A stretch of DNA of 64,000 bases from Curtobacterium sp. BH-2-1-1 (GTDB lineage Bacteria; Actinomycetota; Actinomycetes; Actinomycetales; Microbacteriaceae). Both the position numbers and the translations under genes were made by a program. Of this stretch, positions 17,240 to 25,783 are shown piece by piece (positions within the stretch are counted from its first letter, which is position 1; every line of letters begins with the position of its first letter). The notes beneath the pieces were generated by a model. It saw only the letters and a list, made by a program, of their open reading frames with translations. It was not told where the DNA came from and did not search any database. The stretch is from contig NZ_CP017580.1 of NCBI RefSeq assembly GCF_001806325.1, positions 3,410,001 through 3,474,000 of the forward strand, in the 5' to 3' direction.

Positions 17240-18463
17240 ATGTGCCCGAGTGAGATCCCGGCCGACGCCCGCTACGAGGAACTGATCGCGCCGCTGCGAC
17301 CGGTGATCGAGCGGATCGCCCTCGACGCCCGGCAGCGGGAACGCGAGGAACGGCTCGCCACCGACCAGCTCGGGTGGCTCGTCGACGCCGGGTTCGCGCG
17401 CTGGCGCACCCCCGTCGCGTGGAGCGGGGTCGGGGCCCGGCTGTCGGACGTGTTCCGGGCGGTCGCCGAGATCGCCGAGGTCGACCCGAACCTCGCGCAC
17501 GTGTGGCGGAACCACTTCTCGTTCATCGAGGACCGGGTGCACGCCGAGGGGAGTGCCTCCGACCGGGCGATCGTCGAACGACTCGGTGGCAGGGAGTTCG
17601 TCGGCGGTGGGTGGAGCGAGACGCCGAACCCGGCCGGAGCGGACATCAGCACGCGGCTCACCCCGGACCCGGACGGCGGCTGGCGCGTCACCGGCCGGAA
17701 GTTCTACTCGACGGGGAGCATCTACGCCCGGTGGATCACGGTGCTGGCGCTCGACGACGCCGGAGCACGGTTCGTCGCGCTCGTGGACGCCCGCGACCCG
17801 GGCGTGCGGATCGGCGACGACTGGGACGGGTTCGGCCAGCGGATCACCGGCAGCGGGAGCGTGACGTACACCGACGTGCGCGTGCCCGACGAGCGGGTCC
17901 TGCCGTACGCGACGCGCTACCCGTACCAGGAGCAGTACTACCAGACGGTGATGCACGCGATCCTCGTCGGCATCGGGCGTGCGGCCCTCCGCGAGGGGAT
18001 CGAGGCGCTGCGCTCCCGGCAGCGCGGGCACCACAACGGCACGACCACGGACCCGACCGCCGACCCCGAGCTGCTCAGCACGATCGGCACCGTCGCGGCC
18101 CGGGTGTACGCCGCCGACGCCGCGTTCACCGCGAGCCTCGGACCTGTGGACGCCGCCGTCGACCGCCACACCGGACTCCGGGCCGCCGGGGCGGACCCCT
18201 CGACGGACCCGGTGCTGCGCGACGCGCTCGAGCGGAGCTGGATGGCGGTCGCCCAGGCGCAGACGGTGGTCACCGACGCCGTGCTCGACGCGACGACGCT
18301 CGTGTTCGACGCCCTCGGGTCGAGCGGCACGTTCCGCTCCCTGGGGCTCGACCGGCACTGGCGGAACGCCCGGACCCTGGCGTCGCACAACCCGCGCGTG
18401 CACAAGCGGCGCATCGTCGGGGACCTGCTCGTGAACGGCGCCAGCCCGCTCGACCGCGTGTAA
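17240..18463 (+). CDS. Acyl-CoA-dehydrogenase-fold flavin monooxygenase (DszC/SfnC-like)
   Basis: 407 residues. The arrangement AEVDPNLAHVWRNHFSFIE, GGGWSETPN, VTGRKFYSTGS and a C-terminal LDRHWRNARTLASHNP is that of the group D monooxygenases DszC, SfnC and related enzymes, which use reduced flavin and oxygen to oxidise sulfur or nitrogen of small molecules rather than acyl-CoA. First gene of the plus-strand block of luciferase-like monooxygenases and an ABC importer. The exact substrate is not predictable from sequence. Confidence 0.85.
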   Translation: MCPSEIPADARYEELIAPLRPVIERIALDARQREREERLATDQLGWLVDAGFARWRTPVAWSGVGARLSDVFRAVAEIAEVDPNLAHVWRNHFSFIEDRVHAEGSASDRAIVERLGGREFVGGGWSETPNPAGADISTRLTPDPDGGWRVTGRKFYSTGSIYARWITVLALDDAGARFVALVDARDPGVRIGDDWDGFGQRITGSGSVTYTDVRVPDERVLPYATRYPYQEQYYQTVMHAILVGIGRAALREGIEALRSRQRGHHNGTTTDPTADPELLSTIGTVAARVYAADAAFTASLGPVDAAVDRHTGLRAAGADPSTDPVLRDALERSWMAVAQAQTVVTDAVLDATTLVFDALGSSGTFRSLGLDRHWRNARTLASHNPRVHKRRIVGDLLVNGASPLDRV

Positions 18464-18469
18464 CCCGCC

Positions 18470-18609
18470 GTCACGAGGCGCAACCGGACGACACCTGCAC
18501 CCGCCGGGTCCGCGCTGCCCCGTACGGTCGTCGGCAACGGCCCGCCACGGACGCTGGGGAGGCGACGGTGGCGGGCCGCTCTGCACGCGTACGGAGGGAC
18601 CACCGTGAC
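18470..18609 (+). promoter_or_regulatory. Structured leader: candidate riboswitch with SAM-clan-like topology
   Basis: Helices seen: GTCACG (18470-18475) with CGTGAC (18604-18609), which contains the GTG start; CCGGACGAC (18484-18492) with GTCGTCGG (18527-18534), enclosing a small ACCC/GGGT hairpin; an 11-bp perfect stem CGGCCCGCCAC (18538-18548) with GTGGCGGGCCG (18568-18578), preceded by CGGCAAC. CCGTACG (18520-18526) in the second helix can pair with CGTACGG (18588-18594), overlapping the GGAGGG ribosome site: a pseudoknot in the same topology as SAM-I/SAM-IV RNAs. The conserved SAM-I/IV nucleotides are only partly matched, so the class is unassigned. Confidence 0.5.
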
Positions 18610-19372
18610 CGAGACACCCGCACCGACCATCGTCGCCGTACCGGACGCCGACCTCGCCGCCGCCGTCGCCCGACCCGGTGGGATCGCCCGGCTCGCCGAC
18701 CGGATCCGGGCCTCGGGCGCCGCGGTCGTCGCGATCGGCACCGACCGGTTCGACGCCGAACGCGGTCGTGGCCACCGGCTCGACCCGACCACCGCGGCGC
18801 TCGCCCTCGGCCGTGCACTGCCCACGCACGGGCTGCTCGTCGCCGCGGCCCCGACCCGGGAGCACCCGTACAACGTCGCCCGCCGGGTGCTCTCCCTCGA
18901 CCACGTCCTGGACGCCCGGGTCGGACTCGTCGTCGGAGCGCGGGACCACGGCCTGCCGGCGACGGGGGAGCAGCACGACCCGGCCGAGTTTGCCGAGGTG
19001 GTGCGCGGCCTCTGGCGGACGTGGCCGCTCGACAGCATCGTCGGCGACCGCGAGGCCGGCCGGTTCGCCGACACGACCCGGATCCTCCCGCTCGACCACG
19101 ACGGCGGGCCGGACGGGTACCGGGTCCGGGGGCCGTTGACGACGCCGTCGAGCCGGCAGGGCGAACCCGTCCTCGCGGTCTGGCACGACGTCGCACACGA
19201 GGGTGCCGACCTGGTGCTCGGCGGGGCCGCGCGCCCGCTCGTCCCGTTGCCGGGCGGGGCCGGTGCGTCCGAGCCGAGCCGCGCCTCCCGGACCCCGACC
19301 GGCCCCGGTGCCGACCGGCGGACGCTGCGTGACCTGCTCGGTCTGCCGGTCCCCGCGCCGGTCGGCGCATGA
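18605..19372 (+). CDS. Short luciferase-like (LLM) flavin oxidoreductase homologue
   Basis: 255 residues against the usual 330-450. HPYNVARRVLSLDHVLDARVGLVVG is the standard LLM strand-helix, but the N-terminal barrel strands are reduced and most of the C-terminal half is missing, replaced by a Pro/Arg/Ser-rich tail (from about residue 215) that includes a half-copy of palindrome A. GTG start with GGAGGG. Overlaps the next gene by four bases (ATGA), so translation is coupled. Could be a small subunit or non-catalytic partner of the following monooxygenase, or a decaying paralogue. Confidence 0.7.
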   Translation: MTETPAPTIVAVPDADLAAAVARPGGIARLADRIRASGAAVVAIGTDRFDAERGRGHRLDPTTAALALGRALPTHGLLVAAAPTREHPYNVARRVLSLDHVLDARVGLVVGARDHGLPATGEQHDPAEFAEVVRGLWRTWPLDSIVGDREAGRFADTTRILPLDHDGGPDGYRVRGPLTTPSSRQGEPVLAVWHDVAHEGADLVLGGAARPLVPLPGGAGASEPSRASRTPTGPGADRRTLRDLLGLPVPAPVGA

Positions 19373-20643
19373 GCGCCGACGCCGACGCCGGGCTCGTCCT
19401 CGGCGTCAACCTGCAGGGCTTCGGCCAGCGACCGGCGGCCTGGCGGACCCAGGACGTCGAGCCGACCGACCTGCTCACCGCCGGGTTCTGGGAGGACCTC
19501 GGCCGGACCGCCGAACGCGGGCTGCTGGACATGGTGTTCTTCGCGGACCACCCCGCGCTCGGCGACCCCAACGTCCGCGCGTACGGGCTGCTCGAGCCGT
19601 TCGTGGCGCTCGGGGCGATCGCCGACGCGACCACGCACCTCGGACTCGTCGGGACGGCGTCGACGACCTACAACGACCCGGTCGACCTCGCCGAGCGGCT
19701 CCTGTCCCTCGACACGGTCTCCGGCGGCCGCGTGGCGTGGAACGCCGTGACGACCTACGACCGGTCGGTGTCGGCGAACTTCGGCGTCGCGACGAACCCG
19801 GAGCGACCCGAGCGGTACGCCCGTGCCGGCGAGGTCGTCGACCTCGTGCAGGCGCTCTGGCGGTCCGCCGCCACCGGGGTGCCCGTCGACCACCACGGCG
19901 AGTTCACCGAGTTCGCGGGAGCGATCACCGTCCCGCCGTCGGCGCAGGGACACCCAGTGGTGTTCCAGGCCGGGGGATCGCCGCACGGACGAGACCTCGC
20001 CGCGCGCGTCGCCGAGGGCGTGTTCGCCGTCGAGCTGACGCCCGAGCCCGCCCGGGAGCACTACCGCGCCGTCAAGCAGGCGGCCCGGACGTACGGCCGG
20101 CGGGCGGCGGACGTGGCGATCGTCCCGGGGCTGTCGCTCGTGCTCGGCAGCACCGAGGCCGAGGCGCAGCGGCGGTTCGACGAGCTCGAGGCCCTCGCCC
20201 CGGACGGCTACTCCCTGCGGGCGCTCGGGACGCACCTCGACGCCGACCTCACCGACCTCGACCCGGACGCGCCGGTCCCCGCGGCGATCCTCGACCGCGA
20301 GGTGGACCCCGTCACCTACGGCCCCTCGCTCGGGTACCACGAGACCGTCGTGCGCTGGGTCCGCGCGCACAACACGTCCCTGCGGGAGGTCCTGCGCGGC
20401 TTCGGCGGGTACGGCGCCCGGATCGTCGTCGGCACCCCGGAGCAGGCCGCCGACACCATCGAGGAGTGGTACCGGACCGGGGCCGCCGACGGCTTCAACC
20501 TGATGATCGACGAGTACCCGCGCGGCCTCGAGACCGTGGTCGACGAGCTCGTGCCGATCCTGCAGCGGCGCGGTGTGTTTCACCGCGAGTACGAGGACGT
20601 CACGTTGCGCGGGCGGCTCGGTGCGCGGGCGCGCGGGCTGTAG
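19369..20643 (+). CDS. NtaA/SnaA/DszA-family flavin monooxygenase
   Basis: 424 residues. Family hallmarks: LGVNLQGFGQRPAAWR, ERGLLDMVFFADHPAL, AERLLSLDTVSGGRVAWNAVTTY, PPSAQGHPVVFQAGGS and YGPSLGYHE. These enzymes use FMNH2 from a separate reductase and attack N- or S-containing compounds (nitrilotriacetate, dibenzothiophene sulfone, dimethyl sulfone, alkyl sulfides). Complete length. Within the coupled monooxygenase block. Confidence 0.92.
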   Translation: MSADADAGLVLGVNLQGFGQRPAAWRTQDVEPTDLLTAGFWEDLGRTAERGLLDMVFFADHPALGDPNVRAYGLLEPFVALGAIADATTHLGLVGTASTTYNDPVDLAERLLSLDTVSGGRVAWNAVTTYDRSVSANFGVATNPERPERYARAGEVVDLVQALWRSAATGVPVDHHGEFTEFAGAITVPPSAQGHPVVFQAGGSPHGRDLAARVAEGVFAVELTPEPAREHYRAVKQAARTYGRRAADVAIVPGLSLVLGSTEAEAQRRFDELEALAPDGYSLRALGTHLDADLTDLDPDAPVPAAILDREVDPVTYGPSLGYHETVVRWVRAHNTSLREVLRGFGGYGARIVVGTPEQAADTIEEWYRTGAADGFNLMIDEYPRGLETVVDELVPILQRRGVFHREYEDVTLRGRLGARARGL

Positions 20644-20661
20644 GGCGCCCGTCGCGTGACG

Positions 20662-20699
20662 CCGTGTGACGTGGCGACCGGGCTCGCCGCGTCACACGG
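20662..20699. promoter_or_regulatory. Stem-loop with GTGTGACG arms upstream of the AhpD-like gene
   Basis: CCGTGTGACG (20662-20671) pairs with CGTCACACGG (20690-20699), with an inner GGCGA/TCGCC stem. The GTGTGACG sequence also forms the left half of the shared 15-bp motif at 17180 and 34064. Could be an operator or a terminator/attenuator 19 bases after the preceding stop. Confidence 0.45.
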
Positions 20700-20753
20700 G
20701 GCAACGCCCGGTCACGCTCCGCAACACCCGTCGTGCCCGGGCCCGGTCGGTCA

Positions 20754-20759
20754 TAGCGT
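20754..20759 (+). promoter_or_regulatory. Candidate -10 hexamer for the AhpD-like gene
   Basis: TAGCGT, seven bases before the ATG at 20767; indicates an internal promoter in the block. Confidence 0.45.
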
Positions 20760-20766
20760 CGCCACC

Positions 20767-21144
20767 ATGACCGACTACCTCGACCGCGAGCACGACAAGA
20801 CCTTCACGAAGGTCTACAAGCAGCAGACCCCGGACATCCTCTCGGCCTTCGTGCAGTTCGACGAGTCGGTGTTCCGGGCCGAGGGTCGCGAGATCCCGCT
20901 GAAGTACCGGGAGCTCATCGCACTGGCGGTCGGCATCACCACGCAGTGCGTCTACTGCATCGACGGCCACAGCCAGCGCGCGGTCACGGCCGGCGCGAAC
21001 GAGGCCGAGCTCGCCGAGGCCGCCTGGGTCGCCACGGCCATCCGCGCCGGCGGCGGGTTCGCCCACGGCCGCCTCGGCTTCAAGTTCGGCGCCGACGCCG
21101 CGGCTCCCTCCGACTCCGCGACCTCCGCGTCGCACCAGCACTGA
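20767..21144 (+). CDS. Carboxymuconolactone decarboxylase/AhpD-like protein
   Basis: 125 residues. ITTQCVYCIDGHSQRA contains the CxxC and the nearby His of AhpD-type CMD proteins, which reduce peroxides or act as small thiol-dependent helpers. In a flavin monooxygenase block it may scavenge peroxide leaked by reduced flavin; that is inference. Start set by TAGCGT spacing. C-terminal Ala/Ser/His tail is probably disordered. Confidence 0.9.
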   Translation: MTDYLDREHDKTFTKVYKQQTPDILSAFVQFDESVFRAEGREIPLKYRELIALAVGITTQCVYCIDGHSQRAVTAGANEAELAEAAWVATAIRAGGGFAHGRLGFKFGADAAAPSDSATSASHQH

Positions 21145-21175
21145 CCACCGACCACAACCGACGGAAGCGCACCCC

Positions 21176-22366
21176 ATGCCCGACCGCATCACCCTCGTCA
21201 CCGCCCTGCAGGGCGCCGGCTGGCACCCCGCCGCCTGGCGTACCGCCGGCCCCGCGGCGCAGCGCCTCACCAGCCTCCGGCACTGGCGCGACGTCGTCGT
21301 GGAGCAGGACCGCCTCGGCGTCGACGCCGTCACGATCGAGGACTCCTTCACCGCCGGTCCGGTGGACGCGGCGGGCGACCTCGACACGAGCACGGTCGTC
21401 GGCCGCCTCGACGCCCTCCTCGTCGCGAACGCGGTCGCCCCCGCGACCCGCGCGCTCGGTCTGGTACCGACCGTCTCGGTGACGCACACCGAACCGTTCC
21501 ACGTCGCCACGGGCCTCCAGACCCTCGACCACGTCTCGCAGGGGCGAGCCGGGTGGCGGATCCAGGTGAGTCCGACGCCCCGCGAAGCAGCGCTCTTCGG
21601 GCGCCGTCCCGGCGGCGACGAGGCGGCGACCCTCTTCGACGAGGCGCGCGAGGTCGCCGAGGTCGTCTCGCGACTCTGGGACAGCTGGGACGACGACGCG
21701 ATCATCCGTGACGTGGCCACCGGCCGGTTCATCGACCGCGACCGCATCCACAACGCCGCGTTCGCGGGGGCCTTCGTCTCGGTCCACGGCGCGTCGATCG
21801 TGCCGCGGTCGCCGCAGGGCCGTCCGCCGGTCTTCTCGCTGGCGCACCGCGCCGACGCGGCCGCGTTCGCGGTGGACGCTGCGGACGTCGTGCTGGTGAC
21901 GCCCGGCTACGAGGGACGGGAGGCGCGGGACCTGTTGGACGAGGTCCGTCACCTCGAGCAGGCGGCCGGCTCGGACGTCCGTCGTCCGGTCCTCGCCGAC
22001 CTCGCGGTGCTCATCGGGTCGTCGTCGGCCGCCGCCGCCGACGCGCTGGCCTCGCTCGACACGGCTGCCGGTGCCCCGTACGCGTCGACGTCCGACACGT
22101 CCGTGCTGGCGACGACCGTGCCCGAGCTCGTGACGCTCATCGGGGACCTGCGGGACCTCGGGTTCGCCGGTGTCCGACTCCGCCCGCTGCGCATCCCGCT
22201 CGACTCCACGGCGATCGCCCGCGAGCTCGTCCCCGCGCTCGTCACGGCCGGCCTCCGAGCCGACGTGGCCTCGCGTCCCACCGCCGACCTGCGCACGCGG
22301 CTCGGCATCGCCCCGGCGGTCAGCCGGTACGCGTCCGCATCCGCCCCCGTGGAGGTCTCAGCATGA
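21176..22366 (+). CDS. LLM-class flavin-dependent monooxygenase
   Basis: 396 residues. Opening ITLVTALQGAGWHPAAWR, then LRHWRDVVVEQDRLGVDAVTIEDSF, VTHTEPFHVATGLQTLDHVSQGRAGWRIQ and SPQGRPPVFSLAH follow the LLM barrel. Complete length. The loop YEGREARDL (about residue 247) is encoded by GGACGGGAGGCGCGG, exactly a palindrome-A arm. Overlaps the next gene by four bases (ATGA). Confidence 0.9.
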   Translation: MPDRITLVTALQGAGWHPAAWRTAGPAAQRLTSLRHWRDVVVEQDRLGVDAVTIEDSFTAGPVDAAGDLDTSTVVGRLDALLVANAVAPATRALGLVPTVSVTHTEPFHVATGLQTLDHVSQGRAGWRIQVSPTPREAALFGRRPGGDEAATLFDEAREVAEVVSRLWDSWDDDAIIRDVATGRFIDRDRIHNAAFAGAFVSVHGASIVPRSPQGRPPVFSLAHRADAAAFAVDAADVVLVTPGYEGREARDLLDEVRHLEQAAGSDVRRPVLADLAVLIGSSSAAAADALASLDTAAGAPYASTSDTSVLATTVPELVTLIGDLRDLGFAGVRLRPLRIPLDSTAIARELVPALVTAGLRADVASRPTADLRTRLGIAPAVSRYASASAPVEVSA

Positions 22367-23718
22367 GCGCCAAGCGTCAGGTCCACCTCGCCGCCCACTT
22401 CCCGGGCGTCAACAACACCACGATCTGGAGCGACGACCGGGCCGAGAGCCAGATCGCGTTCTCGTCGTTCGAGCACTTCGCCCGGAACGCCGAGCGCGGG
22501 CTGTTCGACTACCTGTTCCTCGCCGAGGGCCTGCGGCTCCGCGAGCAGAAGGGCCGCATCCACGACCTCGACGTCGTCGGGCGCCCGAACACGCTCGCGG
22601 TCCTCGCCGCCCTCGCCGGGGTCACCGACCACATCGGGCTCGTCGGCACGCTGCAGACCACGTTCAACGAGCCGCTCGAGCTCGCGAAGCAGCTCGCGAC
22701 GCTCGACCACCTCACCGACGGACGCGCCGGCTGGAACGTCGTGACCAGCTCGGACGCGTTCCACGGCGCGAACTTCCGTCGTGGCGGGTTCCTGGACCAC
22801 GCCGACCGGTACACGCGGGCGGCGGAGTTCATCGAGCTGTCCCGCGAGCTCTGGGACTCGTGGGAGTCCGACGCCGTCGTGGCCTCGGCCGTGTTCGCCG
22901 ACCGCTCCCGGATCCGCGACGTCGACCACCACGGGCCGCAGTTCGACGTGACCGGGACGTTCCCGGTGCCCCGGAGCCCGCAGGGGCACCCGGTGGTCGT
23001 GCAGGCCGGCGACTCCGACGAGGGGCGCGACCTCGCCGCGGCGCACGCCGAGGTGATCTTCTCGCTGCACACCGAGTTCGACGACGCGAAGTCCTACTAC
23101 GACGACATCACGGCGCGCCTCGAGCGCGTCGGCCGCTCGAAGGACGAGCTGCACATCCTGCCCGCGTCGACCTTCGTCCTCGGAGACACCGCCGCGGACG
23201 CCGCCGAGCGGGCCCGGGCGATCCAGCGTGCCCAGGTCAGCCCGGCAACGGCGATCGCGTTCCTCGAGCAGGTGTGGAACCGCGACCTGTCCGGGTACGA
23301 CGTGGACGGCCCGCTGCCCGACGTCGAGCCGGACCTCGAGGGCGCCGCGATCACCCGCGGCCGCGCACGGCACACCCGCGACGTGCCGGCACTCGTGCGG
23401 TCGTGGCGCGACCGCGCCGAGGCCGAGCACCTGTCCATCCGTGAGCTCGTCATCGCGGTGTCGACGCGCGGCGGGTTCGTCGGGACGCCCTCGCACATCG
23501 CGGCCGAGATCGACCGCTACGTCCAGGAACGTGCGACGGACGGCTTCGTCGTGGTCCCGCACACCAACCCGTACGGCCTCGACGAGTTCGTCGACACGGT
23601 CGTCCCGCTGCTGCAGGAGCGCGGCGTCTACCGGGAGTCCTACACCGAGGGCGCGACGCTCCGCGAGACGCTCGGTCTGCCCGGGACCATCCGGGACCGC
23701 CGGGGGGTGCTCGCGTGA
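22363..23718 (+). CDS. NtaA/SnaA/DszA-family flavin monooxygenase
   Basis: 451 residues. FPGVNNTTIWSD, ERGLFDYLFLAEGLRLREQKG, ELAKQLATLDHLTDGRAGWNVVTSSDAFHGANFRRGGFL and PRSPQGHPVVVQAGDSDEGRDLA are textbook NtaA-group blocks, and the C-terminal GTPSHIAAEID and EFVDTVVPLLQERGVYR are intact. Likely oxidises a small N- or S-compound with FMNH2. Coupled to both neighbours by four-base overlaps. Confidence 0.93.
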   Translation: MSAKRQVHLAAHFPGVNNTTIWSDDRAESQIAFSSFEHFARNAERGLFDYLFLAEGLRLREQKGRIHDLDVVGRPNTLAVLAALAGVTDHIGLVGTLQTTFNEPLELAKQLATLDHLTDGRAGWNVVTSSDAFHGANFRRGGFLDHADRYTRAAEFIELSRELWDSWESDAVVASAVFADRSRIRDVDHHGPQFDVTGTFPVPRSPQGHPVVVQAGDSDEGRDLAAAHAEVIFSLHTEFDDAKSYYDDITARLERVGRSKDELHILPASTFVLGDTAADAAERARAIQRAQVSPATAIAFLEQVWNRDLSGYDVDGPLPDVEPDLEGAAITRGRARHTRDVPALVRSWRDRAEAEHLSIRELVIAVSTRGGFVGTPSHIAAEIDRYVQERATDGFVVVPHTNPYGLDEFVDTVVPLLQERGVYRESYTEGATLRETLGLPGTIRDRRGVLA

Positions 23719-24737
23719 CGGTGCGCAGCCTGTCGATCCTCGTGCCGGGGAACTTCGCGGACGACGCACCCGTCGACGGCCTCGAGGCAACGCTCGACCT
23801 CTTCGCCACGGCGGAGCGGCTCGGCGTCGACGGCGCCTGGGTCCGGCACCGTCACCTCGAGCACGGCATCGGGTCGGCGGCGGTGTTCCTCGCCGCGGCC
23901 TCGCAGCGCACGAGCGCGATCGAGCTCGGGGTCGCCGTCGTGCCGATCGGGTGGGAGAGCCCGTTCCGCCTGGCCGAGGACTTCTCGCTCGCCGACGTCC
24001 TGTCGCACGGGCGGGTCCAGGTCGGGCTGTCGACGAGCGCCCCGCACGAGGACATCCTCGGCGACCTGGTGTTCGACGGCGACTGGCGCTCCTTCGACCG
24101 CGGCTACGGACGGGTCACCCGCTTCGTCGACAACCTGCGCGGGGACTTCCTCGGCGGGGACGACACCGTCATCCAGAGCCCCGGCAACGTCCAGCGCCCG
24201 CGGCTGCAGCCGTACGCACCGGGGCTCGTCGACCGGGTCTGGTACGGCGGGGGATCGCTCCGGTCGGCCGCCTTCGCGGGCAGCGCCGGGCTCAACCTGC
24301 TCATCGGGAACCTCACCTCGGGCGAGGGCACGGACGACTACGGCACCGCCCAGCGGAACCAGCTCGCCGCCTACCGCGCCGCGCTCCCGTCCGGCCGGAC
24401 ACCCCGCGTCGCCTGGGGACGATGCGTCGTCCCGACGGACTCGGCCGACCGCGTCTCGCGCGAGCGCTACCGGACCTGGTACGAGTCGCGCCTCGACCGG
24501 CAGAGGGCACCGCAGGGTCCCCGGCGCACGCTGTTCTCGGCGGACCTGGTGGGACCGGCCGAGCAGATCGTCGAGCAGCTCGTCCGGGACGCCACGCTCG
24601 CCGAGGTCGACGAGTTCCGCGTCGAGCTGCCGTACGAGTTCGCCGGCGACGAGTACGAGCAGATCGTGTCGGACGTCGTGTCGAGGGTCGCGCCGGCCCT
24701 CGGTTGGGCACCAGCGCGGACGGTGGTGGCGGCGTGA
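23715..24737 (+). CDS. LLM-class flavin-dependent oxidoreductase
   Basis: 340 residues from a GTG start. A luciferase-like barrel: AERLGVDGAWVRHRHLEHGIGSAAVFLAAASQRTSAIELGVAVVPIGWESPFRLAEDFSLADVLSHGRVQVGLS covers the first strands. Complete for the shorter LLM subgroup. Overlaps the importer permease gene by GTGA, linking oxidation and uptake genes in one transcript. Confidence 0.88.
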   Translation: MTVRSLSILVPGNFADDAPVDGLEATLDLFATAERLGVDGAWVRHRHLEHGIGSAAVFLAAASQRTSAIELGVAVVPIGWESPFRLAEDFSLADVLSHGRVQVGLSTSAPHEDILGDLVFDGDWRSFDRGYGRVTRFVDNLRGDFLGGDDTVIQSPGNVQRPRLQPYAPGLVDRVWYGGGSLRSAAFAGSAGLNLLIGNLTSGEGTDDYGTAQRNQLAAYRAALPSGRTPRVAWGRCVVPTDSADRVSRERYRTWYESRLDRQRAPQGPRRTLFSADLVGPAEQIVEQLVRDATLAEVDEFRVELPYEFAGDEYEQIVSDVVSRVAPALGWAPARTVVAA

Positions 24738-25783
24738 CCCGGTACGTGCTCTCGCGCATCGGGCAGGCGGTGCTCGTGCTCTGGGCGGCGTGGACGATCT
24801 CCTTCTTCGTCCTCTACGTCCTGCCGAGCGACCCCGCCCGGATCATGCTCGGTCCGGACGCCACCGACGTGACGCAGGCGCAGCTCGACGCGCTCCGCCA
24901 CCAGTACGGACTCGACCAGCCCGTGCTCGTGCAGTACTTCCAGCACCTCGGTTCGCTGCTCACGGGCGACCTCGGCCGCTCGATCGGCGTCGGACGACCC
25001 GTCACCGAGGTCATCGGCGAGGCCGTCGGTCCCACCGCGCAGATCGCCGTCGTCGGCCTGCTGCTCGCGATCGTGTTCGGCGGCGGGCTCGCAGTCCTCG
25101 CCACGTGGACCCGCAACCGCGCCCTCGGGCAGTTCCTGCTGCAGCTGCCGCCGGTCGGTGTCGCCGTCCCGGGCTTCTGGTTCGCCCTGCTGCTCGTGCA
25201 GTGGTTCTCGTTCGGCCTGCACGTGTTCCCGGCGTTCGGCGGCGAGGGACCGTCGTCGGTCGTCCTCCCCGCGATCACCCTGGCGCTGCCGACCGGCGCG
25301 ACGATCGCCCAGCTGCTGTCGAAGTCCCTGGTCGCGACGCTCCGTGAGCCGTACGTCGACACCGCGTACGCCAAGGGCGCCGGACGCTGGCGGGCGCAGC
25401 TCCGGCACGCGCTGAAGAACGCCGCGCTGCCGGCCCTCACCGTGACCGGCCTCATCGTCGGACAGTTGTTCTCCGGCACCGTCGTCACCGAGACGGTGTT
25501 CTCCCGCCCGGGCCTCGGCCGCGTCACCGCGACCGCCGTGCAGGGGCAGGACATCCCCGTCGTCCAGGGCATCGTGCTCGTCGCCGCGGCGATCTTCGTC
25601 GTCGCGAACCTCGTCGTCGACCTCGTGTACCCGCTCCTCGACCCGCGTGTCGTCCTGGCCGGGAGCCGCCGGAAGCTCCGGGGGCAGGACGGCCCGACAC
25701 CGGGCGGCGGCACGGGCTACGCGGCGGGTCCCGGCGCCACCACGGCCCCCACCGCCCCGACACCCCAGGGAGTCCCCGCATGA
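24734..25783 (+). CDS. ABC importer permease, DppB/OppB type
   Basis: 349 residues, six transmembrane helices. The N-terminal RYVLSRIGQAVLVLWAAWTISFFVLYVLPSDPA and the EAA loop (REPYVDTAYAKGAGRWRAQLRHALKNAALPALTV) are characteristic of the first permease of peptide/nickel-type (family 5) importers. C-terminal 40 residues are Gly/Pro/Thr-rich and disordered. GTG start overlaps the preceding stop. Confidence 0.95.
   Translation: MTRYVLSRIGQAVLVLWAAWTISFFVLYVLPSDPARIMLGPDATDVTQAQLDALRHQYGLDQPVLVQYFQHLGSLLTGDLGRSIGVGRPVTEVIGEAVGPTAQIAVVGLLLAIVFGGGLAVLATWTRNRALGQFLLQLPPVGVAVPGFWFALLLVQWFSFGLHVFPAFGGEGPSSVVLPAITLALPTGATIAQLLSKSLVATLREPYVDTAYAKGAGRWRAQLRHALKNAALPALTVTGLIVGQLFSGTVVTETVFSRPGLGRVTATAVQGQDIPVVQGIVLVAAAIFVVANLVVDLVYPLLDPRVVLAGSRRKLRGQDGPTPGGGTGYAAGPGATTAPTAPTPQGVPA

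Noticed and set aside
18470..18609. Calling the leader a definite SAM-I or SAM-IV riboswitch
   Set aside because: Topology fits, but several invariant nucleotides of both classes are not matched; only the CGGCAAC and pseudoknot layout agree.
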